Below, one piece after another: positions 12,641 through 61,012 of a stretch of 64,000 bases of DNA (the stretch's first letter is position 1; each line of letters begins with the position of its first letter). This stretch comes from Bugula neritina (lineage: Eukaryota > Bryozoa > Gymnolaemata > Cheilostomatida > Bugulidae): positions 6,336,698 to 6,400,697 of the forward strand of contig OZ037765.1 in the NCBI GenBank assembly GCA_964035545.1, read 5' to 3'. A model generated the notes under the pieces. It ran no database searches and was not told the origin of the DNA. It saw only the letters and a program-made list of their open reading frames with translations. The position numbers and the translations under genes were made by a program.

Positions 12641-13307
12641 TAAAGTGTAAGCCGAAAAGAGTTTGTGAACCTCTCCAATTTCTGTTTCAACATGAACTTT
12701 TAGACTCTGTGGTTGGTCATGTAGGCATCTAAAACTCAAACTTCATTCCAAATTAAGTTGCAACTTCCATTGTGTAAAATGAATTCATGTAAAAACAAAT
12801 GTTTATCATTACAACAGCCAACAACTATTAAATTTAATATTGATAATTATAATTATAGTTTATACTTTATAGTTATATTAATATTTTATAAAACCATATT
12901 TAAAACATACAGATGGTTATATTCATATTGATGTTCATAATATTAGTAATTGCATAGTTCAGTAATTTCAATTTGGTGTCTGTGCTAATAATCATAATTT
13001 AAAATTGTAAAATTTGAACCAGAAGTAGATTTACACAAATCCATCATTTTTTGTTTCACCATCTAGTCTTCATCCCAATCTTTGAATGCATGACAATAAT
13101 TTTGTCCTAAGTAGATCTTTGATTTTCAAACTACTAAAAACTTCGTGATAGGTACTATTTTGTTACCAATACAGTTTCAATGCTGTTTTTTACATTCTCA
13201 GTTTGTCTTAACTCTTACTTGATTGCTTTCAAATATAATTTTTTTAAAACTAGCTTTAAAGAGACAAGCCCCATATCACCCTTTGTATTTACAGGAGTAA
13301 TTAGGCA

Positions 13308-24292
<10,985 letters not shown>

Positions 24293-24757
24293 ACATTCAA
24301 TTACTTATGGAATTTGAGCTGAAAGTTAAGCACTGAAGAAGATTTCTAGTAAGCCATACAGAATAATTTATCTATCTATCTATTAAATCTATTTATTTTT
24401 TGCTAAGTTTGATAGATTTGTGATTAAACTGTGGATGAATTTTGTATATATAAATGTATATATGTATGTATCTAATTTGCCTCAATATAATAACAACTAA
24501 ATTCTAGAATTTATCTTTTGCATAAAATTTATTCACCATTTCTATCTTCCATTGATAGTGAACTCTAAAATTTATACCCAATCTTTTCTAAAATCAAAAT
24601 TTATGAAGCGTGAAAATGACTGTAGAAAAGTGAAAATAGAAAAGATTCAATAATGTGCATTAAACTTTAGTAAAAATAGACAATTGAGCAACTGGGTGAC
24701 AGTGAAAGGAGTATCTAAATTATAATTTAATTGTACAGGCAGCAGGCAGCATATGTA
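24293..24757. other. Convergent 3' ends of muskelin and HERC
   Basis: Only 465 bp separate the two stop codons, so both 3' UTRs lie here. A candidate muskelin signal is ATTAAA at 24382-24387 (+). Candidate HERC signals on the minus strand are AATAAA at 24543-24538 and 24397-24392. If both of the farther signals are used, the transcripts overlap. Confidence 0.5.
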
Positions 24758-33507
<8,750 letters not shown>

Positions 33508-34254
33508 TATATTCCATGAGAAATGTGTTTAGGATGTTAGACTAAAATGTTTAGATGACTAAAATTTACTAAAATTACACAACAATTTTCAGAACCTGTG
33601 TTGCTTGTTTCTAGTTTGACTTTGTTCTTGAAAGTAATGATACATTTTCAGAGCTTTCATAAAGCAACACAATTTAGAACTGTCTAAAAAGCTTACAAAA
33701 AGCAGCCAAAAATAAGCACACTTTTATTGCTTGGTAAACTCTAAAGAAAGATTTTTTACTTGAAAGCCTGGAGTAAGAATGCTGAAAAAAGGGTTAAGCA
33801 ATAAAAACAGTCCCTTTAAATACATTAATATAGTAATTTAATCTCGACGTTTAAATCTATGACTACTTGAAAATTTTATAGCATATTGATATAGTTGTAA
33901 TTGTTTTTACATGAATCAACCACCAACACTTTGTTTACAAGACATGACACTCTAGAGCATAGGAAAATATTGCTTATAATTTGCATAGATCTATCTGAAG
34001 TATAATTTAAGACATTTGATCACTAAAAGTAGTAAAAAGCACAATTATTACAACAATTTTCATTAAAATTATAGCAACAACAATAGTGAAATGTGTTTCG
34101 GGCTATTCAATTCCCACAAAATAAAATCTCTATAACATTCACCATCGAATTGATGTTGAGTTAATTACAACTTGACTAATGTTAAACTTAAAGTTAATGA
34201 GCAATAAAATTTATGTAAATATCTTGTTCTTAGAAATTACACCCATAACATCTA

Positions 34255-34360
34255 ATTATCATTCAGTATAACTATATTAGTATTACTATTAGTATTACTA
34301 TTAGCATAAGTTATTAAGTATTAGTATAACTATAAGTATTACTCTTACTCTTAGTAGAGA
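34255..34360. repeat. TATTAGTATTACTATTAG-type repeat tract
   Basis: Tandem imperfect ATTAGTATTACT units grade into TAAGTATTACTCTTACTC. Same repeat class as 18480-19170. Confidence 0.65.
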
Positions 34361-35033
34361 GTTAGAGTTAGTCTTACAGCTACTGCAAGCGTAAAACAAT
34401 GACAATAAATATAATAATCATCAATCACTTCGATGACAAAATGAAAATGTAGTTTTAGTTTACACTTTAACTTTAAGTTTATTAATTCAATCCATCACTG
34501 ACACTGACAGTCACAGTGACTTACAGTTACACTTACTGTTAGTGTTAGTAAGTTACAAAGTATAATATAAGTATACCAGTACCTGAAACGTAGCGGTAGC
34601 TTACTAAGTTACTTATTTTCGAATGAATCAAATGGGGGAACAGGGGGGAGGTTTTAGCCGTTAAACTTTTAACTTGGCAACAGTGTCAGTGAGTACCTAA
34701 GGTGAACTTGTGTTAAAAGTTGAAGCAATGATCATGATAATCGTCAAGTGATGATAGAAAAAATATTTCGAGTTATTAGTCGCGGTTAGTCAATAGTAGG
34801 TAAATATTTACTGATGGAGTTGATGCTATAATTTTTTGAGTTGAGAAATGTGTTCACTCTTTTTGTTTATTTTTGGAGTTATATTCACTTATATTCTTGT
34901 GGTCATCCAACATTTACAAGGGCCCTTTTGGGCGCTTCCTATTTTTAGTTTGATGCTATTAGCTTCAAATTATTTATGGTTATACTTTTAACGAGTAAAG
35001 TTAGTAACAGTGAGAAACTGTAAGCGCATAAAA

Positions 35034-35202
35034 TTATTCTATAAACAGCTCCAATATCGGGGTTATTGAGTGCAATAATTTAGAATTCTTGATTTTGGAG
35101 CTGGGGCTTCAATTTTCAAGTTGAGCTCCCGATTCCAAACTCAAGAATCTCAAACTACTGCACCCAGTCACGCCCAACTCGGTGCTGCTTATAAAACTAT
35201 TC
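35034..35202. mobile_element. MITE-like palindromic element, copy A
   Basis: The ends are inverted copies (ATTCTATAAACAGCTCC at left; GCTGCTTATAAAACTAT at right). Inside them are paired TTGAGTGCAATAATTT and AACTACTGCACCCAGTC blocks. The same architecture recurs at 49145-49302 and 54166-54293. No coding capacity. Confidence 0.75.
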
Positions 35203-35654
35203 CTCTGCATGATGATGAACGAAGACGTCAAAGAAATTCAGATTGATAAACTGTCATAATTAAATTTAATACTTAAATTTGTTTTATTATGCCATTGATC
35301 TTTTTTAAATAATTAAATTACCAAATTTAGTAAATATGTCTTACTACATATTATAAATATATATATGAAAAATTATAACAGACGGTTTTCATTTTTATTT
35401 TAATTTTACTTTAAGTTTAAGTTTCGCCTTTTGGCTTTTAGTTTTCGGTTTTAGTTTAACTTAAAAGTCTTAAAACTAAAAGTAAAACTTGTAGTTGTAG
35501 TTTTAGTTCAAGATTTTCAATTTGACTCACTTTTATTCTGAATCTAACTCATTGACTCAAGACTTTATCTATCTTTATGGCTAAATTATAGTAAATTTAT
35601 TAGCTGATTTAATCATTTAAAAATATCAATAAAATTAAATCATTAATCATCATT

Positions 35655-36060
35655 TAATGTAATACTAATAGTAATACTAATCAGTAATTGTATTACTATT
35701 AGTGTCAGTGTTATACCTCATCTTGATCTTATAGTTATAGTTATACTGATTTTATACTGATAGTATTAGTTATATTTATATTAAATTTTATAATAATACT
35801 AATGCTAATACTAGTAATACTAATAGTAATAATAAAAGTAAAACGAAATAGTTAGTATTAATAATAATACTAATACTAATAGTAAATGTAATAGTAATAC
35901 TAGTAGTAATAGTGTTAAAGTTATACTAAGATTACAAGTAAAAGTAATGCTATGGTTTATACACTTATGGCGAGTTATACTAAGACGGCTAGTACTCGTA
36001 CCTAATCTTATAGTTATACTTATAGTTAATGTTATACTATTATTATATATTATAGTATTA
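35655..36060. repeat. TAATACTAATAGTAATAC-type repeat tract
   Basis: Imperfect TAATACTAATAG repeats on both strands, with blocks of TTATAGTTATACT, spread over about 400 bp. Confidence 0.7.
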
Positions 36061-36997
36061 GTTGTAGTCTAGTACATATTCAATTCATCTTCATATGGCT
36101 AAGCTTAATGTTGTTCTTATTCTATATGAATATGAATATCAATATGTAATGAAATGAAACATGAATTATTATATCGTGATATTTGCGTTGATATTCTAAT
36201 TCATCAATTCATGTAGTTATAGGTAATAATTATCATAATTTAAAGCATTAAAGGTGTATAATTGTTTGTTATTCATATTGAGATTGAAATTTTAATGAAA
36301 TCAAAATGCAGCTATTGCTAACCATCAAAATATTTTTTTTATTCAAATTTGAGTCAGGCTAATTCAGTAATTGATAAATGTTAATTTGGGCAAATGAACT
36401 CAATATTTCTCCAAAGTAGACTCAACTCAATGAATCCCAAGTACTCTAGGTTGATGCTAGAGTTAATACTTGAGCAAAATAGAATTTACATATAAATAAA
36501 CAATAGATAGTACTGGTACACACACATATATATATAATGATTATTATATATTGTAGTCCTACCATCAAGCTAAAGTTGCATGATTTCTTGTTTGTACTAT
36601 ATTATGACCTATAAATACAAGACTTCAAAAGTTACACTGTTTTATAATAATTGGGAAAATACATAATGAGTAATTTGGCTTTAAATTATACTCTTTAAAT
36701 TCTCTACAGCAAAATATGGAAGCATCCACAGTTTTGTAGCAAAGGAATATATTTTCTTGCAAGAGTTTTAATTGGAAGTGTAAGTTGAAAAATTTTAACC
36801 TATGCTCATAACCGAAATCATAAAGACAATTAAAGGACTTTGAAGATGATCGAAGTTTCTCTATTACTGCACCTAAAGGAGGCTATATGGAAATTCTATT
36901 TTGTGGTACTGCAACAGGTTCTTCTGTATTGTTACTCTTTAGTGTCACATATATTGTAGAGTGGTCTGTGCAAGAAACTACACCTGCTGACGAAACT

Positions 36998-39900
36998 ATG
37001 CCTCCAAAGCAATTAAAAAATGTCGATCCTGGTAAGTGTCAAGATGTTTACTTAGGATATCGGGTTTATATGTTTAACTAAGAGCATATGTAATTGGCAT
37101 TATTAGCTCTCTCTTATGTTATAATCAACTTCTATAACTGTTTTATCAGAGACGGCAGCCAAGTTGGAAAAGATTGAGCAGCGACGCCGTGAGATCGAGG
37201 AAGAGCGAGTCAAAAAGGAACAGGAAATGTTAGCTCTCTTGGCTGAGCAAGAAGCTTTAATTAGAGCTAAGCTTGGTTAGCATTTTTTCATGGATTTTTT
37301 TTAAAATTTCTAATGTATTGAAAGAGTTGTTTAGTTTTCATATTTTTTGCAGTGTTCAAGTTTTATAGCTCCTTTCAAGATATTAAATTAGTGATCAGCC
37401 TGCAGCTCCCACTATTAGACTGTTTTTCGCCCTACAAGCCTGTTGCTAACCAAATAACTTGTATAGAACTTGGAAAATAAATGGTTTTATCCAGAAAGTG
37501 ATGCGAATGCTGAAGAAGAAGGTGAGGTGGAAGATGAGGCTGTAACGGAAGACCGAGCAGCTTTAACTGCTTCCTTAGTAAAAGCAGTGAAGAAAGAACC
37601 TCAGCAGAACAGAATAGGCATGGCTGTGCTGGTAAATTCACTCATTTTTGCTCTGTGTGTTTGTTCTTTTCGACGTTGGGACATAGTATTAAAGTTGATC
37701 TGATATGTGATGTTTTGTTGTAAATTTAAACTTACATTTTGCTTCCAACCCTTCTAATAAAACACTCACAGTTTTTGTAAGTCTCCATTTTTGTGAAAAC
37801 TGGTGAGATCTTATAGAGATTCGGATCTCTGATTTAGCGCAGAGTTAACTAGCCTGGCGCTCTAACCCCTAGACCAAAGCTGATCCCGCCGCTAACTATC
37901 ATAATATGTTATTTGAATACATTTAAATGACATGTTTTTTTTAGTTTGATGTGTTCTATAAATTATTTATCTGTTTTATTTAATTGTATTAAAATTACTC
38001 CTTATTGTCAATTTGTCATGAAAGTTGAGTTTTGTTGCAGGAAAAGACATGGGATGTTTATGCTAACAAGCTTTTTGGCAACCTGTACAAAGAAAGAGAA
38101 ACCAAATTCTTTATAGTCAAGAGTGCAAGTCGTGAGAATATAGACTTGGCTTTTCAGACAAAGTTCTGGGTTACCACAGAAGTAAATAAAGTTCGTTGGG
38201 ATGAGGCATACAAGGCAAGTGTGATATTTTATGCACCTGGCATATCTAAAATGTATGTAATTTTGTGTATTTATGAGAACTTATTAAAGGTTTAGTTCTC
38301 ATTTTTTTTATATTTTAGGCTCACACAAATGTGTTGCTGTTCTTCTCTATGCAAGGAAGTGGTGCATTCCAGGGCGTGGCCCGCATTGCTAATGTATCAT
38401 CTAAAGACCCAAAGCTAGATTGGGAAATCCCCAGTAACCTTACTGAAGAGGCACTCTGCCATGTCTACAAGCTTGATTGGATTAGCCAGTAGGTAGATAT
38501 ACACATATAAAAATGTGTGTGCGTGCGTGCGTGTGGGTTTTGTTAAATGCAACACTAATTTTATCAACATTTAGAAATCTTGCCTTCCAATAGGCAAACA
38601 AACGCAAAGCAAACATTGAAAAAGCTATTTTAATATTTCAAATCATTTTATTGTTTTTGCTAAATTAATTATATTCTTTCCACATCTTTTTTAGGCTCAT
38701 CATGTAATGTGTTAGTTTACATCAAGTTTAAATAAATTGTTCCAACCCTGTCAGGTTTAATATAATTTAAGCTTCACAACCGGCGTATATTTTCAGACAA
38801 GAGTTGAGTTTTGACAAGCTGAGTCATCTGAGGAACACTTGGAATCGGAATAAGCTGGTTAAAGTGGCTCGAGATGGTCAAGTAAGTCAGCTCTGCTAAT
38901 ACTCCGTGTGTAAAGGTCGTTGTAGATTATTCAAGTGTTATTTTCTAAACACGCCCCTTAAATACGCAATTGTAACGGTGTTGCTTTTTCTGCTAGTATT
39001 TCCTATCACCTTGGTATATGCTGAATGGTATTTTGAATTTGCTAACCTGTTTGCCATTAATTGTTGGTAGTAAGCTGTTAATTGCTGCTGTAACATCATA
39101 TGCAAATTATTATTAATGCTATTTCGACTCCGAAAGAGCATGGTGTAGTGAAAATATTTAGCAGTAGCATTATTCAATTTTATTTGATTCATTTTTATTG
39201 TGGGAAATGAGCATTTTGAAACAATTTTTAATTTTTTATCAGACTGAAAAAAAGAGTCAGTTGGTTTGAGAAACAGAAAAGCTGATATGTTCGCGTCAGT
39301 TGCTATACAACAATTAGTGATGAGCATTTTTCATCAAGTATCAAACTTGTTCTGATACTTACATTTCATTACATTTTCACTCAGTAAATTTTCAGGTGTA
39401 AAGGCAGCAATATTTAGGCTAGTTTCATATCAGTTCACTTTTGCAATCCTTTGTGGGGTTCTTTATGTGTGCAGGGCCTACCAGATATAGTTGCCTCAAC
39501 ATCTTTTAGTCCTGATTCCAGAATATAGATGTATGTAGTTCAGACTTTGCTGCTTCTGTATGAAATTTCTATGATGAGTTAACGATGTTCAAACAACCTA
39601 CCATTCTAGAATACAACTCTGTTATCAGGTTTTGTAGCACATGTTATATCTGTTTACCTGCAGGAAGTAAACTGGAAGACTGGGTGTGCACTCGCTCTGC
39701 TTTTCCCGCTAGACGGGTCATGTGACTATGAACAGCTCATTGGTAAAATGAAGAGAAGAAGATCTGACATCGGGCCAAAACAGGCCGTCACCGCGTCATC
39801 CAGGTCAGTCATGGCTGCAGCATTATGTCCTCATTTCAGTTCTCTACTCTGCTTATTTTTGAAAAAAATTTCTTTGTATTTTATGTAGAAGTGTTAAAAG

Positions 39901-40363
39901 ACGAAAGAATTTGAAAAAAGCCCCTCGAACTGCTGTGGGACTAAACCCGGCCGGGTATAAGCGACCCGCCCCTAACAAAGGTGGTCCAAGCAACAAACGC
40001 GCCAAGATGGGGAAAGCTGTAAGTTTTTCAGCACTAAAAATTCATGTTGACTTACAAAGTGCCATTTTTAAAATTATGTCATTAATTTTTTTTCACAATC
40101 TGATTTAAGGAATTTTTCTCTTTTGTACAAAACCATGGAAATAATAAATAGATTCTGATAACTATATTATGTAGAATTTGTATAATTTAATTACAAACGA
40201 TCAGCTCTGTGTTAAAAGAAGTTTCTAGAATGATAAAAGGCTTTTACTATAAGACTGCGTTGTAAAATTGTTCTACAATTATATTCTGTTGTAGAATATG
40301 AGTGGAGCTAACTTGGCTCCAATTGGGAGCAAGTCATCTGTACCATCTCTATTCAATATATAA
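36998..40363 (+). CDS. Compact YTHDC1-type YTH-domain m6A reader
   Basis: Predicted reader of N6-methyladenosine in RNA. Nine in-phase exons: 36998-37031, 37150-37275, 37495-37631, 38041-38214, 38319-38488, 38797-38881, 39664-39803, 39889-40018, 40295-40363 (TAA). They give 354 aa. Residues 1-55 are Lys/Glu-rich and probably coiled coil (KIEQRRREIEEERVKKEQEM). An acidic stretch follows. The YTH domain spans about 121-268 (KFFIVKSASRENIDLAF, FFSMQGSGAFQGVARI, YKLDWISQQELSFDKL). A basic tail (RRKNLKKAPR, NKRAKMGK) looks like a nuclear-localisation region. By hand alignment the methyl-adenosine cage is Trp142, Trp192 and Leu203, matching YTHDC1 rather than YTHDF, while one YTHDC1 pocket Asn is Ala128. 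Human YTHDC1 is about twice as long. The intron after exon 4 uses a GC donor (AAG/GCAAGT). An upstream in-frame ATG at 36887 would add a hydrophobic stretch and is less likely. Confidence 0.88.
37800..37893 (-). repeat. tRNA-derived SINE head or tRNA pseudogene
   Basis: On the minus strand an A-box-like TGGTCTAGGGGTTAGAGCG is followed about 40 nt later by a B-box-like GATCCGAATCT within an AGAG/CTCT stem. The D arm resembles tRNA, but the anticodon arm is irregular, the T loop is one base too long and no acceptor stem is obvious. It lies in intron 3 of the YTH gene and is more likely a SINE remnant than a working tRNA. Confidence 0.35.
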
Positions 40364-41436
40364 GGTAGATACTGCCCTGCAGTCTACAGTAAGCTTGAAT
40401 ACTCGGAGACCTATTGTAAGGCATGTTATATGCAGGGGCACAGCACATCTACTAATAGACTAACTGGTGTTTTCAATTCATTATCACAAAATAACTGCTT
40501 CAGACTGTTTAGCTTTGTCCAACAGTCTTGTCTGTATATTTACTGCTGTGCAAGTTGTATTCTGATTTTTTCATATTTTGTGATAAAAAAGCTTTTTGGC
40601 TGTTTAGCATTGTCCAACAGCCAGTATTGTAAATATATGTAGATACTTTTTGAATAAATCATAATCTTGTTACAGGAACTCTTGTGTTTATGATGATTGT
40701 ATAGCATATAAAGTAGTACTCAATGCTGGATCTATGATCAGTCTTCAATTTTTAATTTTAAGCAATTATTTTGGTTTTCAAGTCAACACAATACATAATA
40801 AGGTTTGATATTACTGTATATACTATAGAAAGTGTAGAACTGGAGCCTTGTATTTCATGTGTGGTAGTTATCTTCACTACATGCCTGTATAAACTAATAT
40901 GCAACACTGCATAACAACTAACCTTGATGTAGACTTACAACTAACCAGTATTACTTAAGTGGTGGAAATTGCTTTTTTAATGTTAAATTTAAATTCTGTT
41001 TAAACTCCTTTATTCATGGTACTTGTCTATTAGAAAACTCAACTGACTAACAAAGACATCTGGCGCTCAACACTTTTTATGTAAAATTTTGGGAGTTGTC
41101 GGTTCTTTTATCACTGAAGTAATGCTATTATTGATTTTCTATGAAGCCACTAGACAGTAAGTAATACTGTAGTAAATGTGAAGGCAGGTGTTTTCATCAG
41201 TCACTCTTTGACAAATGTTTATCAACCTTGTACAGTTTGCCGGTTAGCTAGATCTAGACTGTAACAACTGAGGAGTGTATTATTAGTCTTGGATATATCT
41301 ATTTATACAGCATAGTATACTCTCGGCTATACTATCTCTGGCACCAGTCTTCCTACTCAGTCTGATAGCCTGTGGATTTACCTGCCTGTCTTTCCTTGAG
41401 ATATAATGCTGTAAGCTCGGATCCATAGATATAGGT
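40364..41436 (+). other. YTH gene 3' UTR and BRSK 5' flank
   Basis: About 1.07 kb without a recognisable gene. The left part is 3' UTR up to the AATAAA near 40655. The right part should hold the BRSK promoter and 5' UTR. An in-frame TAA at 41404-41406 precedes the BRSK ATG. Confidence 0.5.
40653..40658 (+). terminator. Candidate poly(A) signal of the YTH gene (AATAAA)
   Basis: First canonical AATAAA after the stop, 290 nt downstream, followed by a T/G-rich stretch. Confidence 0.5.
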
Positions 41437-58999
<17,563 letters not shown>

Positions 59000-60390
59000 G
59001 CTCCGATATTCTTTTGCGTTAATTATTGAGTAAATCTTCGGAATTTGTCATAATATTACTCAGTGCAAGAATCTGAGAGCCATGCATGTATTTCAATTTG
59101 AATTTAGTTTAAGGTAACACTTATGTTGTACTCCACTTTGTTGAGCTTCAGGTTAGACAGACTGCTCTAATCTTTACACAGGTGTTTACTTATGATGACT
59201 CACATTCCTTGTGTTGTAGAACTTGTGATGGTAATTCTTATAAACTTGTAACTATAACAGCTGCAAAGTTTCGCCAATTAACCTATGCTCACATCTGCAC
59301 TTAATCACATACATGGACATGTAACATACCATATAGTTTATAGTAACACGTTTAGCCATTCAGAAATATTTATACTACACAAATTCAGATAACTTTTAGT
59401 TGGTAGAAGTGAGTTGTAATTTTTAATTTAGGAAAGTGATTTTTACAAATGATTTTTGAATTTATGTACAGATTGTTGTTGGCAAAAGAGTGATTATTCT
59501 GTTGATTATGTTCTTTATCTTATAGAGATAACATTCGTAATGATAATAATAATAATAATAGAAATCCTAATTAGTCTTTTTTGACTTTTTATACTAAACA
59601 AGGTAACAGTTTCACTATAAAAACCTCCTTTATATTATATACTCTTCACTCTGCACTGCAACACTGGTTGTTTAACCCCACAACATAGTCCCTTACTCTC
59701 CTGCGAAATGTGCCAATATTTTAGGGCTAGTTTTTTATCAAGTGCAACTCTCGAGCAATTTAAATTTTAAAGTCTTAAAGCTGCACTTATTTGTATAACA
59801 TTAGCTTCTCAATGCAAGACCTGGAATATTAGATAGCCACCATAAGTACAGTCTTACAGAAATAGTTTGACGTAGGATAATTTACTGCGCTTGTGCTAGC
59901 TAATTGGGAGTTGCTTTTCCTACTGAGATCTTGACAAATTTCTTTAACTGATAAATCAGATGTTCAGCCTTAGCCCATGATAAGTGCTCGCAATCTCCCC
60001 CTGATCTGAGCTATAATATAGTACAAATGTTAAACTTAATTACTTCTCTCATTGCATTTCACACACTCACGCACAATATAATATTTATTTGAGACTCAGT
60101 AGGTATAATAAAAAGGAAAACAATGGATCATCAAAACTTTTATAAAAAGCTTGAGGTTATCTGATTCAGAGTAAGATATCATAAGCTGCAGGGCATATGT
60201 TGGTTCCCTAGCCCATTGAAAGATGAGGAACATTAAATTTATAAGCGGGGCCTCAATGATTCCCATTCTGAAATGATTCGGTAGGAGCTGAAGTTATTTG
60301 AGTCAAGAAAGCAAAATATATACAGTAAATGTTATTAATGTTGATGAGTTACTTTAGTTACAAACTGGAATCAGCATATCAGCGTTCAAA
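59000..60390 (+). other. BRSK 3' UTR and upstream flank of the secreted-peptide gene
   Basis: No gene recognised. Contains an (ATA)n run at about 59539-59560 and an AATAAA at 60107-60112. The latter could end BRSK, but it is 1.1 kb past the stop. A TATA-like AAATATATA lies about 80 bp before the next start codon. Confidence 0.45.
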
Positions 60391-61008
60391 ATGAAGTTCA
60401 ATCTCTTTGCTCTCATACTATTGGCTTCTACCGTACTAATGGCAGCATCTATAAATGTGTCAGCAATACTGGACAAGATAGGAAGCAAACTTCCTAACAT
60501 TAAAGGCCCAGGTAACAATCCATGACACGCACATAAACTAGTTTTATTACTTTATCTATAGGCTAGCTTATAAATAGTATATTGAGTGCATTGAAGAAGC
60601 TAAGCTGACTAACCCAGTCATAATTTCCTTTTGACAGCACCTTCAAACAAAAAGTAACACACATGGAGTTTATCTGGTAGATTTTTATGGGTAGCCTATT
60701 TATGATCAATCTATTAAGTATTCTAGTACAATCTGAAGAGTTGATCATTTTCATCTAGCTGTGACAATTTGTGTTTTTTGGTAGATATATTCTCTTTTCT
60801 GCATTAGAGCATTTTCATTGGCACCATCTTTTACTTTGTAGCAGTTCATAATAATGGATTCTATCTTGTAAAATTCAACATGTTTTTATTTATTTCTATA
60901 TTGATTGTTTTAGATTATGCCAATGCTGGAAATAAGAATCATGGTGGAACAACACCACCACCTTTTAATCCTTCAATTGGAAAAAGAAACTTTGTGTATA
61001 TTTTTTAA
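60391..61008 (+). CDS. Small secreted peptide precursor (71 aa), neuropeptide-like or antimicrobial-like, unassigned
   Basis: Two exons, 60391-60511 and 60914-61008 (TAA), joined in phase. The N-terminus is a clear signal peptide (MKFNLFALILLASTVLMA), with cleavage likely after Ala19 or Ala25. The remainder has a short amphipathic stretch (ILDKIGSKLPNIKG), a Gly/Asn-rich part, TTPPPFNPSI, then Gly-Lys-Arg at 63-65 and a six-residue hydrophobic end (NFVYIF). Gly-Lys-Arg is the standard signal for dibasic cleavage and C-terminal amidation of secreted peptides, so one amidated peptide ending in Ile62 is possible. No cysteines occur after the signal, so it is not a disulphide-knotted peptide. I do not recognise the family. 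The stop codon overlaps an AATAAA, giving a very short 3' UTR. Confidence 0.65.
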
Positions 61009-61012
61009 TAAA
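61007..61012 (+). terminator. Poly(A) signal overlapping the stop codon of the small peptide gene
   Basis: TTTTTTAATAAAAC: the last two bases of the TAA stop (61006-61008) are the first two of AATAAA. Position and strand fit the small gene exactly and support it being a real transcription unit. Confidence 0.6.

Larger units (their letters stand above)
10862..13307. other. GCN1 3' UTR and intergenic region before muskelin
   Basis: AT-rich and without a convincing gene. It holds the GCN1 3' UTR. At about 12470-12640 there is a tract of short TTAGT/ACTAAC-like repeats (GTTAGTTTTAC, AACACTAACTC). The muskelin promoter and 5' UTR must lie toward the right end. A good acceptor (TTTGTATTTACAG, ending 13293) just before the start codon suggests a spliced 5' UTR. 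Confidence 0.5.
33508..36997. other. Divergent intergenic region between HERC and the YTH gene
   Basis: A 3.5-kb head-to-head spacer that should hold both promoters. No gene was recognised. It contains two TAGTAATACTAATA-type tracts (34255-34360, 35655-36060), a TTTAGTTTTA-like tract (35395-35520) and one copy of a palindromic MITE-like element (35034-35202). An acceptor-like ATATATTGTAG at 36949-36959 may end a 5' UTR intron of the YTH gene. Confidence 0.55.

Noticed and set aside
36887-36997. In-frame ATG that would extend the YTH protein N-terminus
   Set aside because: It would add a hydrophobic stretch unlike a nuclear RNA-binding protein, and an acceptor-like TTGTAG lies between it and the preferred ATG. 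Left as a less likely alternative.
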